A DNA stretch of 64,000 nucleotides from the NCBI GenBank assembly GCA_027559495.1, contig JAMXSV010000008.1, forward strand, positions 868,001 to 932,000, read 5' to 3'. Each line of letters begins with the position of its first letter. The stretch's first letter is position 1. A model generated the notes under the pieces. It made no database searches, was not told the origin of the DNA, and worked only from the letters and a program-made list of their open reading frames with translations. This DNA is from Aurifilum marmelostoma. Lineage: Eukaryota > Ascomycota > Sordariomycetes > Diaporthales > Cryphonectriaceae. The position numbers and the translations under genes were made by a program. Positions 46,393 through 57,118 of the stretch are shown piece after piece.

Positions 46393-46416
<24 letters not shown>
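46393..46416. repeat. (TG)n microsatellite
   Basis: About 12 uninterrupted TG units, followed by GC-alternating bases. Direct observation. Confidence 0.95.
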
Positions 46417-46424
<8 letters not shown>

Positions 46425-46685
46425 GTCAGCTGCCCCGGTCGGTTCCCCGAATGCAAGCACGGCAAGCAACCAGGATCAGCACAAGCGATGGCCACGCTGA
46501 GGAGCCACGTAGCAGGCGTGGTAAGACTTCACCGACAGCAGCTTGTTACTCCGCACCCTGTACTGCGACAGCAACACACGCATGCATGCTGCTGTCTGCA
46601 GTACGACATTGTCTTCTCGCAATTGCGCGGGCTGGCAGCGCCTCTTCCTGACACCTCAGTGGACCGGCTCGAGCGGCCTCTCTCG

Positions 46686-46686
<1 letters not shown>

Positions 46687-46725
<39 letters not shown>
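46687..46725. repeat. (CA)n microsatellite
   Basis: About 19 uninterrupted CA units, 270 bases from the TG array and in complementary orientation, so the two could pair. Direct observation. Confidence 0.95.
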
Positions 46726-46727
<2 letters not shown>

Positions 46728-48066
46728 CTGAGCCTAAAGATGCACAAGCCCTGAGCTTCCGTAGTTGGCGCCATCAAGCTGCAGCTCAACAGAGCAAGCT
46801 GCATAAGTCTGTACAGCACAGCACACACAGCACAAGATGCAGCTTGGGAGGGAGGTCCTCAACCATGCGAATCCAGGGCTGTCCATGACATGTGGGGGTT
46901 ACCGGACCTGAGCTGGCCTGCATGGTCCTTTCCAGCCTAATCAATACTATCCGTCAGATGTGCCCCGTCCGTTGACTAGCGGGTAGTGGAAAGGAGGGCA
47001 GAGCTTGCTCCCCCCGGCCCTCCCAATGCCAGGTGGTTCGACCTGTACCGTGTACCGCTCCGACGTATACTATGGTATGATATGGTATTCTGTGGGCGTT
47101 GTTCGGCGCTCTGGACGTGGGGTAGTGTCGCTGCAGCAGCCATTCCTCGTATAGTATGCAACCTCTGAGCTCTCTGATGAGGAGACGAGACGCTACAGAC
47201 TGTACAAAGTGCGGGAATACGTACTACTGCCGAGCCGCCAGACGTAGCACCCCCGTCCCGGCACGCTTTGTTTCCACGTTTCAGTGCGTCTTGCTAGTCA
47301 TTCGTTGATCTTTCTCATTTTGAGTCTCACTTACATGGCTTGGAAGCAATGATTTGCTCTGCTTCTTCTTCACCCTGTCGCCTCAGACCTGCCGTCCCGT
47401 GGTGGCTCTCGACGTGGCTCCTGTCCCTGCCGCAGTTTACAATGCTGAACCCACATCGACAGGCTGGTCACTGTGGTCAGTGGAGGACAGACTTTCCCCA
47501 TTGAACCATCCGCTTCGCTGGCAAGGATGGACCCGAGGAATTTTTCTCAAAAGTGGGACACCGCGGTAACCACAGCGTGGGGCGTCAAGCCCATAGGAAA
47601 ATGAAGAGACACGCTTTTTGTTTTCTTCCCTGCTGCTCTCCCTTCTACTCGCGCGTCTCCTTTCCCCGTGTTTGCGATTTTTACTTGTCCCACTGTGGCC
47701 ATAGATGATAGGTAACAAGGTGGCAGGGATGTCAGTGCTTGTTCATTGGTGATATTCCCTTGTTCATGTGGGGTATCGCCAGAGTGGACGTCGTTGCGTT
47801 TCTGTTGCCGGGACATCCTTTCCCACACACAGGACAGCAGCTTCTGAATTTTCAAACGGCTGTCTTGCCTTCCTCTCATAATCAAATTTTCCTTCCAAGC
47901 ATTGCCTTGTGTGCCAATCCTGTACCGACCGACTGACTGATTCTAACCCACGACATCACATACCTCCTCGTCCTGTCTATACTCCAAGCTTTGAGCACGC
48001 CTCTGATCTGAGGCGGCTCTAGCCTATATATCTCTGCTGATTACTGCCTGGTGTTTCCTTGGAAGG

Positions 48067-48086
48067 AAAAAAAAAAAAAAAAAAAA
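48067..48086. repeat. A20 homopolymer
   Basis: Twenty uninterrupted A. Direct observation. Confidence 0.9.
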
Positions 48087-48246
48087 CGGTTGGGTCACTT
48101 CGCGCCTTGCTTTCTCTCTCTCTTTCTCTTTTTTTGGGTTGGACATCAACAGGCGCCCTATCTCTGCTTTTTTTGATTGCTACGTCTTGCTTATACCCAA
48201 GTAGGTTCAGTAGCTTCCTGATTTTTACTCCCTGCTTGCCACGACA

Positions 48247-48247
48247 T

Positions 48248-48276
<29 letters not shown>
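48247..48276. repeat. (CA)n microsatellite
   Basis: About 15 uninterrupted CA units in the probable 5' leader or promoter of the giant acidic gene. Direct observation. Confidence 0.95.
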
Positions 48277-48278
<2 letters not shown>

Positions 48279-48465
48279 CCACCCCTCCTCTTGCACACGT
48301 ACGACACAAAACCCAGACGAGACCAATCATTTTCCCCAAGCACCCTCCGCCCCACCAAGCCTCACAGGCGTACTGTCGCTGTTGGGTACCGATCTGTCCC
48401 GGCCTGCATCATCCCGCAGCTGCAAGACAACGTCCCCAGGGAAAGACACGAAACCCACGTCTGAC

Positions 48466-48561
48466 ATGGCGGACGATCATAAGAACAAGACCGTGCCCCC
48501 AGGAGCCGCCCACCTCTTGTTGTCGCCGCTCCTTCTCTTCTCCTCAATGATATTCACTTAG
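48466..48561 (+). promoter_or_regulatory. Upstream open reading frame of the giant acidic gene
   Basis: ATG at 48466 opens a 31-codon frame (MADDHKNKTVPPGAAH...) closed by TAG 29 bases before the main ATG at 48591. If the transcript starts upstream, it would be a uORF that could limit translation. No good donor links it to the main frame. Confidence 0.45.
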
Positions 48562-48590
48562 CGACCAACCCCCCCTTCATATTATCCTAC

Positions 48591-51500
48591 ATGAGTTACC
48601 CACAGCAGCAGATATTTCGCCCCGTCGAGGCAAATATCGACTACTCACGCCTGCAGTTCTCAGATTATTCTAACCGCGATCTGCAGGTGGCGGACTACTC
48701 CCAGGTTGAATATCTGGAACAGTCCGAGTCCGAGCCGGACCAAGGTGATGAGACTATGAACTATTCATATGAGAACAGTGAGTTGTCTATCGATCTTTTC
48801 TTTTCTTTTGCCGTCTCACACATCAATCAGGCTGGAATCGGGCCTGCTGACCGTCTATGCAGACACGCCCGGGGCTGCCGAGGTTCCCCAGTCTCCCTCG
48901 TCGCCAATAGACAGCTCGGCACCCAGCAAGAAGACCTTGAAGAACAAGGCCAAGAAAGCAAAGCAGAAGGCCAAGGCCAAGGAGAAGAAGGCGGCTGCGG
49001 CTCTCTCCCTCGCCGATGGTGACAGCGTTGCCTCATCCCGGCCCCAGACTCCCATGTCACCACTGTCACCAACATCCCCCCTGTCACCTCTGTCAGGCAA
49101 CGACACCGAAGGTACGGCCTCTGTGAAGAGCAAGTCCAAGAAGAAGAAGAAGAAGTCCAAGAAGAGCCCCGTCTCTTCCGAGGCCACCTCTCCCGCGACC
49201 GAGCCCGCCATCGAGTCCTTGGACAGTAAGTTGGAGGAGCAAGCACCAATTTCTGAGCCTCTCGTGGAGGTGGACACCACCAAGGAGCCTGCGCGTGCAG
49301 AGCCTAGCGAGCCAGCCGTAGACAGCAAGGCCGATGACACGCCTGATGTCGAGTCAGAACACCCAGAGACAAATGGGTCAGCGGAGCCAGCTGCTCCAGA
49401 GACCAACGGTGAAGCTGCTGCCCCCGAGGTTGCCACCGAGGAGCCTGAGCAGAAGGATGCTGAGGAGACAGCCCCCGTGGCAGCTCAAGAGATTACTGTT
49501 GAGGAGCCTGCCGAGTCCAGCGAGCCAGTGGTGGACGACAGCAAGGCCGGTCTCAGCCCCGAAGTCGCCCTGGAGCAACCCGAGGCGACTGAGGAAGGGA
49601 CGGCAGCCGCAGAGGTCACAGAGCATCCCGCTCCTGAGGTCAACGAGAACAGCGAGCCAGAGCCTCAAAGCTCAGAGGCTGCCGGAGCTCTAGAGGCCAA
49701 GGAGGAGGAGGAGGAGGAGGAGGAGGAGGAGGAGACGAAGGAGGTCGCCGCTTCTGAGGAGCCGGTTGCTGAGCTGAAGGAGAGCAGCGAGCCGGAGTCT
49801 AGCGCACAGATCGTCGAAACCACTGAATCCCAACAAGACGAGGTTGCCGCTCCTGAAGAGGCTGCTGTTTCTGCACCAGTCGAGGTCGAGGAGCCGAAAG
49901 CTGAGGAGCCTGTTGAGCAGAAAGATGAGCCTGGCTCTACAGCCGAGGAGCCTTCCGAACCGGCTGAGGCACCGTCGACTTTCGAAGCTGCCGAGGATAC
50001 TGCTGCAGTCGATGACAAGGCCGTTGAACCGGCTCAAGAGGTTGTTGATGACCTCGACGTCGACACTGCTCCGGCAACTGAGGCTGCCAGGGAAGCTGAG
50101 AGCGGCACACCAGTCGAGTCACAGGAACAGGACAGCAGCGAAGAGCAGCCTGCCATTGCTGATACGACCGAACAGCCACCAGAGCCAGTTTCGGAGGAGC
50201 TTGCAGCCGCCCAGATTGAAGCCGAGACGGCCCAGGAACCTGATCAGGCAGCAGCCATTGCCGCAGAGATCAGTGCGACTGAAGAGCCTCAGAGCGGCGC
50301 CGCGGCGGCCACAGAGGACGCGACAGCAGAACCTGAGAAGACCAGTGACGAAACCTCTGCTGCGCCGGAACTGGACGCCCAGGAAGAAGTACAGGCGCCC
50401 ATCGCCACCCCAGAGCCCGTGGGAGCACCAGCAGAGCCTGAGACCACCGAGGTAGACAACAAGGACGAGCTAGCACAGGAAGCTGTGGAGGCGGACCCTG
50501 TCGCACTCGTCGCAGAAGAAGTCCCTGCCACCGCAGAGGAACCCGTCGCCGAGGCAGAGGCTCAAGGGAGCAAGACTGCAGAGGAGGTCGCAGCGCCTGC
50601 TGAGGAAGCTCCAGCAGCTGCCGAAGAGGCTGTCACAGAGACCAGTGCTGAGCCTCAGGTCGAAGAGACCAAGACTGAGGAAGAGGCGTCTGCACCTGTC
50701 GAGGAGCCTGCACCTGTTGAGGAGCCTGCTGCACCTGTTGAGGAGCCTGCTGCACCTGTTGAGGAGACTGTCGCCCCAACCGAAGGAGCTGCTGTCGAAG
50801 AGGCTGGTTCACCAACTGAAGAGCCTGTTGCGCCTCTTGAAGAGGCTGCTGCGCCTGTTAAGGAGGCTACTGAACTTGCCGATGAGCCTACTGCTCCTAT
50901 CGAAGAAGCTGCCACATCTGCCGAAGAGCTGGCTGCACCTGTTGAGACTGCTGCTCTTACCGAAGGAGCTGCTGTCAAAGAGGCTAGTGCACCAACTGAG
51001 GAGCCTGTTGCGCCTGCTGAGGAGACTGTTGCTCCTTCCGAAGAGGTTGTTGCACCTGCTGAGGAGGCTGCTGCCACTGCTGAGGAGCCGGTAGCGGAGG
51101 CCAGCGCTGAGCCACAGGTTGAAGAACCTAAGACTGAAGAGGAGGTTGCTGTACCTGCTGAGGAGGAGGCTGCTGCGCCTTCCACTGAGACCCCTACTGC
51201 GCCTGCTGACGAGGCTGTCGCACCTACTGAAGAAGGTGTTGCGCCCGCTGAAGAAACTCCAGTGGCTGTACAGGAGCCGGCTGCTGAGCCTAGTATCGAG
51301 CCGCAGACTGAGGAGATGAGGACTGTTGAAGAGGCGACCCCTGTGCCGGCTGAAGCAACAATCGCAGAGGCCAGTGCTGAGCCGCAGGTCGAGGAGGAAG
51401 GCAAGATCGAGGAAACGCCTGCTGCAGAAGAGACTCCTGTCGCGAAGGAGGAGGAGACCGCTGCTGCGACTCCTGATGTTCCTGTAACGGAGGAGCTGGT

Positions 51501-54500
51501 CGAGGAGAAGCCTACCGAGGCCGCTCCCGAGCCTGCCGAGCCTGCAGCGTCTTCTACCGATGTGGTTGCCGCCGAGGCAGAGACGGCAGAGCAAGCAGAG
51601 ACACCGGAGAACAAGATGGAGGAGGATGTGGCCGATCAAGGTGAGAACCCCCCTGCAACTGCATTTGGTGACATTTCCCTCTCTGTTCAAGGTGTTGGCG
51701 AGAACCATGTTGCTTCGATAAATCCTGTCTGCGTACGCCTTGCACTTCCGGACGGCGAAGAAGCCCGAGACCGTGGGGACAATGATGTTGAGAAGACGAC
51801 AGACGGTGAGGCTGCGCCTCCGTCATCATCGATCGAGATCGAAGATGGCCCCCTGGTTGAGGAGCTTCAGCGAGAGCAGCAGCCACCACCAGTTGTGCCT
51901 GTGCCACAAGAGGAGGCTCCAGTTGCGAGCGAGGAACCCATCTCGAGCATTGTTGTTCCTCCTGATGTCTCTGCCACCAACGAGAGCGAGAGCAAGGCCG
52001 GCGATGCGCCCAATAACGATGATGTAGTGGACACGCCTAACGATAACATTGGTGGATCATCAGTCGAGACATCAGTTAACAAGCCCGAAGAATCCGAGGC
52101 ACAGCCGACGAGCGAAGGGCAGACGGAAGAAGTCTTGGTTCAGGACGAGCCTACCAGTGAGGCTCAGCTATCATCCTCAACAACACCCGAGCATGAGACC
52201 GAAACCGTCCGCACTCCTCCAGAGGAGCTCGTCAGCGAAGAGCCTGCCAGCACGACAGCTGAGGAGGAGCAGCCCAGCCAGGACAGCGGCAAGGCAGACG
52301 AGCTGGGTGTGGCTGCCGGCTCCCTCCTGATGACCCCTGCGGTGTCAGCTGCGGTCCACGAGGTCGGCAAAGAGCCACAATCAACAGCATCAGAGGGCGT
52401 CGTGTCCCGAGACATCTCAGACGGTAATCCTGCGGAGCCATCGGCTCATGATCTCCCTCCTTCATCATCCCCATCCCCTGCCCCCGATGCTGCTGCTGCT
52501 GCTACCACTGTCGAGCCTGCCAAGAATCTTCCATCTGCCGGGTCACAGTACGGCACGTTCAGGACAGAACAACAAGAAGAGGCGCAGCCTCTCCTCCCCG
52601 GAGAGGGCGAGCGCGAGCGTTCTAGTGGAGTCGCCGAGTCTTCAGCCAGGTCTCTCAAGGACGTTGTGGTGAAGGATGAGGTGGGCGGGCATGCATTTGC
52701 TGCCGCTGCATCTACTACATCAGGCAAGCTTACCATCCTGGCATCAGTTGGTCTCGGTGTATACGCCGTGTTCAAACTCGCTAATGGTGCGTGGGGCTCA
52801 AGGTACCCTTGAGCCGCCCTCGTGTGGGCCAGCATTGGGCCCTGCTGCTGACGACGGCGACGACTCCGACCCAGTCGTCGGGCGTGATGGGGGCGAGCGC
52901 AATGTTGGGTCTGGGGACGGGGATAACACAGAGGAAGGGGATGATCATGACGTTGATGTTGCTGCTGTGAGAGATACTGCTGATGAAAAGGAAATCACCA
53001 CTCATTCTTCTACGTCTGGAGATGCTGAGCAGCCTCGCGAAGACGACCAGCTGCAGACGGAGAGAGAAGAAGACGGACAGACTGAGAAGCCACCCAAGAC
53101 TGAAGACATATCACCAGAAGACGCCAACGAGACCGCATCTTCACAAGTGGAAGCCAACTCTCAGGAAGAGCCTGGCACACTCGCGGACCAAAAAATTACC
53201 AGCCCCGCGCCGGCTGATGGCGAGACTGGCACTACGCAAGCCGGTGTTGCAGAGTCGGCCCCAGAAGAGCAATCACTCGCCACGGACGAACAGCCTATTA
53301 CACCTAGCAACCAAGCACCCACTCAAGACCCGGAGGATGGCGCTCAGTCGCCTGGAGACGAGCAGGGAACGCGGCAAGAGGACCCGCCCGACGGCCAGGA
53401 ACCACCAAACAACGAATTGTCGCAAGACAACACAGTGGAAAACATCACAAAAGACGTAGCCTCAGAGGACGACGTCTCACAACAGGCCCTTCAAGATGGT
53501 CCCGAGGCGGAGGTGTCGGGCACGGCCACGGACAAAGGCGCAGGCACCGAGAACCCGCAAGAAGAGCCTGCTCAAGAACTCAGTGGTGCTCAGCCAGACA
53601 TCGATGCAGCTGGCGACACAGAAAACGACTCTGGCGTGAACCTCGATCATGGTGACGGCGGTGCCCCGGAATCGCGGTCAAAAGACACTGAACAGTCCAC
53701 AGAGCAAGATCCTGGGAGCGAAGAGGCAGCTGTTCCCGCCGGAAGCACGCCTCATGACGGGAGTCATGCGTCACCAGAAGAGCTGGACCAACCGTCTGTG
53801 GTTGAGAGACCCACGGAGGAGTCAGATGCGCCGCGTGATACGGACGATGGCATACAGAAGGAGCCCGCTGATGGAGGGGTGGATCAAGAGCCCTCGGTTG
53901 CACTTGACGAGGGTCCACTAGCCGACCAACCACCACAAGTTCAGAAGCCGACCAGCGACGAGCAGATGAGCGCCAGCGGTGAGGGCCAAGAGCGGTCACA
54001 GGCGCCGTCTGACGAGAAAGAGACGCCCGGTGACACCTTGTTGGAAGAAGGCTCCGGTGAAAAGCCCGACGCCATGACTGAGTCCGCGGAGCTTGAAGAG
54101 GAGGCCAAGCCAGAGGCAGTCAGCAGTCAAGAGCCGCCGACAACAGCAGACACCGCCGTGACTGAACCAAGCTCCTCTGATCAGGGCGCCCAGGAAGACC
54201 TAGAAGACGTCAGTCTTGCCACGGCTGCGGCCGCTGCCGTTGTTGCTGTTGCCGCCACTGCAGCGGCAGATGAGGCCCAAATCCCGCCTCCAGAAGACGA
54301 GCTATCGGAATCTACGGAGAAAGCCGATGTGCCTCAAACAGCTATTGAAGAGCTCGGCCCAGCAGAAGCCCCACCAACTGCCGAGCTGGATGACCCTGAG
54401 GTGGCCGTCTCAGAAGAAGCACTGCCCGAATCTGCCCCTGCAGACGACAAATCGACGGTGGTCGAGGCAGACGCAAGCATGACGCTGGACCAACCCTCCA

Positions 54501-55759
54501 AACCTCGTGCCAGTCGTCGCGACTCGTCGACTCAGACCGACGAACTCTGGCGTCCAAAGACTCCTCTGTTACGAGACAACAGTGAATCAGTGCCCGATGC
54601 GGACAACGTGGCGCCGAAGTCTGTCAGCCAAGACGGGCTCTCAAGAAGCGCGAGCACGCGCAGTGCCAAACAGGCCGAAGAAGTTGTCGCTGCAGCTGTC
54701 ATCATCCGCGCGGCTGCCGACACTCTAGGCAACACCAGCGAGCGCGTGGCAGACGCGGTCAAAGATTTAGAGCAACATGGAACCGCCGACGCTCCTCCTG
54801 CTGCCAGAGACAGCAGGAGGAGGAACACGGGGGATGCTGACAGCAGGCACCGCTCCTCTGCTAACAGGCTCACAGGCGTTGATAGGACCCCCAAGGAGGA
54901 CAGGGCTTATCCCCCGCGTGCCAGGTCAGGTACTCACGGATCACGCTCCAGCAGACCCAGCACTCGTGACGGCGGCAAGGAAGGCGCACCCAGGTCACTG
55001 CATCGCCACTCTTCGCATAGACACCGCCACGATGGTGACCGTGAGGCTGACCCTCAGACGCCACCGCGCACGGCGGAGAGCGGCCACAGCCACCGGTCTA
55101 GAAAGGAGCGCACCCCTCAAGAGCAAGCCGACCACGACAGGCGCAAGAGGGAGCACCGTCTTGCCCGCAAGAGGGAAGAGGAGCAGCGCGAGGATCCCAA
55201 CAAGGCCGACTCGCCCTCTTCCGGATCCAAGGGCAAGGAGGTCAACGGTTCGCCAGCTGCCGACCGCAGAAGCTCGCGCCGAGCCAGCTCCAGCCGCAAG
55301 GAGGCTGCACCCTCCGGCACACCGACCAGCCGCACCGAAGGCTCCGGCCCGGCGAGCAAGAAGTTCTTCGACCTCAAGGGTGGCCAGTCCGTTGTCAACA
55401 CCTCTTTCGGCGGACCGCTGGAGACTGAGGCGGCTGCGCCCGCCAAGGAACCCTCGCTCAAGCGCACAGCCACGGCCGCGTCTGTCAAGGAGAAGAGCAA
55501 CTCCAAGCTGGAGAAGGCACGCGCGGAGGAGTCCGTCAAGGCAAGCAAAGACAAGGAGAAGTCGGCGCCCTCCACTCCCAGCACCTCCAACGGCCACGAT
55601 TCCTTCAAGGACGAAGCCAAGGGCCGCGATGACAAGCACCGCCGCTCGAGGATGGAGAGGCGTGGGTCACAGCTCAAAGAAGGCGGCCACAAGGAGGAAA
55701 AGGAGAAGAAGAAGTCTGGTGGGCTGAAGGGGATGTTCAAGAAAATCTTTTCTTCGTAA
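48591..55759 (+). CDS. Giant acidic, repetitive, disordered protein with one membrane segment
   Basis: Three exons (48591-48777, 48863-52786, 52833-55759) give 2345 residues. MSYPQQQIFRPVEANIDYSR starts an aromatic-containing head; a Lys-rich block (LKNKAKKAKQKAKAKEKKAA) follows. Most of residues 130-1300 are Glu/Pro/Ala/Val low complexity with diverged repeats (APVEEPAAPVEE; SAEPQVEEPKTEEE). One hydrophobic helix, LTILASVGLGVYAVFKLAN, ends at about 1370. The 46-base intron there joins to a second acidic half. The C-terminal 350 residues are basic and Arg/Ser/His-rich (LHRHSSHRHRHDGD; HDRRKREHRLARKREEE), then KKFFDLKGGQSVVN and end SGGLKGMFKKIFSS, a possible amphipathic membrane anchor. It resembles fungal involucrin-repeat-like structural proteins in style only. 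Function unknown; further small introns cannot be excluded (e.g. near 51641). Confidence 0.7.
49703..49734. repeat. GAG trinucleotide repeat coding poly-Glu
   Basis: A nearly pure (GAG)n run inside the giant acidic gene, coding a stretch of Glu residues. Direct observation. Confidence 0.9.
50641..51400. repeat. Diverged internal coding repeats of the giant gene
   Basis: Blocks coding SAEPQVEE-KTEEE occur at about 50643, 51102 and, more diverged, 51290 and 51371. Blocks coding (T/L)TEGAAV(E/K)EA followed by PTEEPVAP occur at about 50775 and 50955. Shorter VEEPAAP units lie between them. They suggest segmental tandem duplication within the gene. Confidence 0.75.
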
Positions 55760-57118
55760 ATGTCATCAGCCCAAGTCCCTGTTGCTGAGGAGGATGGTAA
55801 AAAGAAAAAAAAAAAAAAAAAGAAAGGGGGGGGGGGTTCCAGGAAAAGGGTTGGGTGAATGCGGGTCAGGTGGGTGTGGGGGTTGCAAAAGGGCGTGATG
55901 ATGGGGGTGGCTACGGAAAAGTTTTGCTGGTGGAGGTGGGAAGTGACTGTCGGTCTACAAGTAGTCTTCACTTGGTCTCTCATTTCTAATCCGTCAACTT
56001 AATACTCTCTTTAATCCTTCTTGGTGGACGAGCAGACCGATAGTATTTACGGTGCATGGGTTGTGTCAACCTAGGGAGAATCGGGGAGCAAGGGAAGAAG
56101 GAGAAAGTAAAAGAAAAAAAAAGGAGGGCTTGGAAAGCTGAAAGAATCGGCACTGCGAAGGTGTATGTATATTCCTAGGACTGTCATTAATCTATGAAGC
56201 CGGGTTTGAAGTGTACATACTTTGGGGGAAGCAGACTACAACTCGAATCCTGCCTCATCATCAGGCTCTATTCACATATCTTTTTGCCCCTTCTCTTGCT
56301 TGTCTTCCCATGTACACCTAGTGTTTCATACTTTTCACATTCTCTGATCTTCACCGTTACTTTCGACACTATCTTCCTCTCTTACGTTTCCTCGCCTGTT
56401 CAGGTTCTGTATGCTGGCTTCGTTGAAGGCCAGGGAGGACGTGTACGGTCTTGCCATGATCGCTTCTCCTACACTATTCGCCTTTGGAGCAATGTCTCGT
56501 GGTGACATGCATGGGATATTAGTTGAATTATTAACATCAGGTTCCACCTCACCCGTAATTTCCATTGATGGATGCAAGGTGGGTTATTTTGGGACAGGCT
56601 GACTCGTCTAAACAGCATGCCCAGCATGGGAAAAAGTGATATGTATTGTGGTACACGGGCTTGCATATCTTTAGGCTAAAAGGTAGGATGAGTCCTGGCT
56701 TAATATGCCAAGCAGACACTATTATCTGCTCGCCCCCTGTTCTCTCTTCAGCCTGCTTGGGGCGAGGTCGGGCACGAGGTCTCGTGTGAGAGGGACCCAG
56801 AGCACTAGTCCTCAACGAGCACGGAAGAAACACATGAAGAGCCTCCAGAGACATGCTATGTGGCTAGGAGATGGGGAGAGCCAAGGTGTGCAGGAATCCG
56901 GCTGAGCGGAAAGCTGGACAGACAGAGGCAAGGACTGGTGACTTGATTACCGAAGGGGGCAACAGTATATTATACACGACACAAGACCCTCTCTGAATAC
57001 TCAAGAGTAAAGGAGCTGAAGAGCGTCTTGGTTGCTGTGATCAATTGCGCGGACGAGGGATCTGACTTTCCAACCACCGGGCAATAAGTAATTACTGTAT
57101 ACAATTATCAACACCACA
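55760..57118. other. Intergenic / xylanase promoter region
   Basis: 1.36 kb. An A17 run followed by G-rich bases (55805-55835) lies in the 3' flank of the giant gene. The right part is the upstream region of the xylanase, with a GGCTAAA motif at 56674 and a TATA-like tatattatac near 56966. No coding signal. Confidence 0.55.
56674..56680 (+). promoter_or_regulatory. XlnR/Xyr1-type site GGCTAAA
   Basis: Exact match to the binding consensus of the xylanase regulator XlnR/Xyr1, about 440 bases upstream of the GH10 xylanase ATG. A seven-base word can occur by chance, but its position is appropriate. Confidence 0.5.

Larger units (their letters stand above)
44845..48590. other. Long intergenic region with microsatellites
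   Basis: 3.7 kb without a recognised gene on either strand. It holds three dinucleotide microsatellites, an A20 run and a G13 run (about 46178-46190), and several clusters of GTAC/TATGGTA words (45680-45745, 47065-47090). The right end includes a pyrimidine-rich leader and an upstream open frame before the giant acidic gene. Confidence 0.5.

Noticed and set aside
45680..47090. Recurring GTAC and TATGGTA words as a possible repeat family or binding array
   Set aside because: Short, irregular and also present elsewhere in the window; no consistent unit could be defined by eye.
50655..51614. Ser/Ala-rich 319-codon frame opposite the giant gene
   Set aside because: Mirror of the Glu/Ala/Pro repeat codons; the coding strand has the splice-supported gene.
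52676..55759. Separate gene for the second acidic half
   Set aside because: Its apparent N-terminus is a shifted reading of the upstream exon, no suitable start follows for hundreds of codons, and a clean intron joins it in phase.
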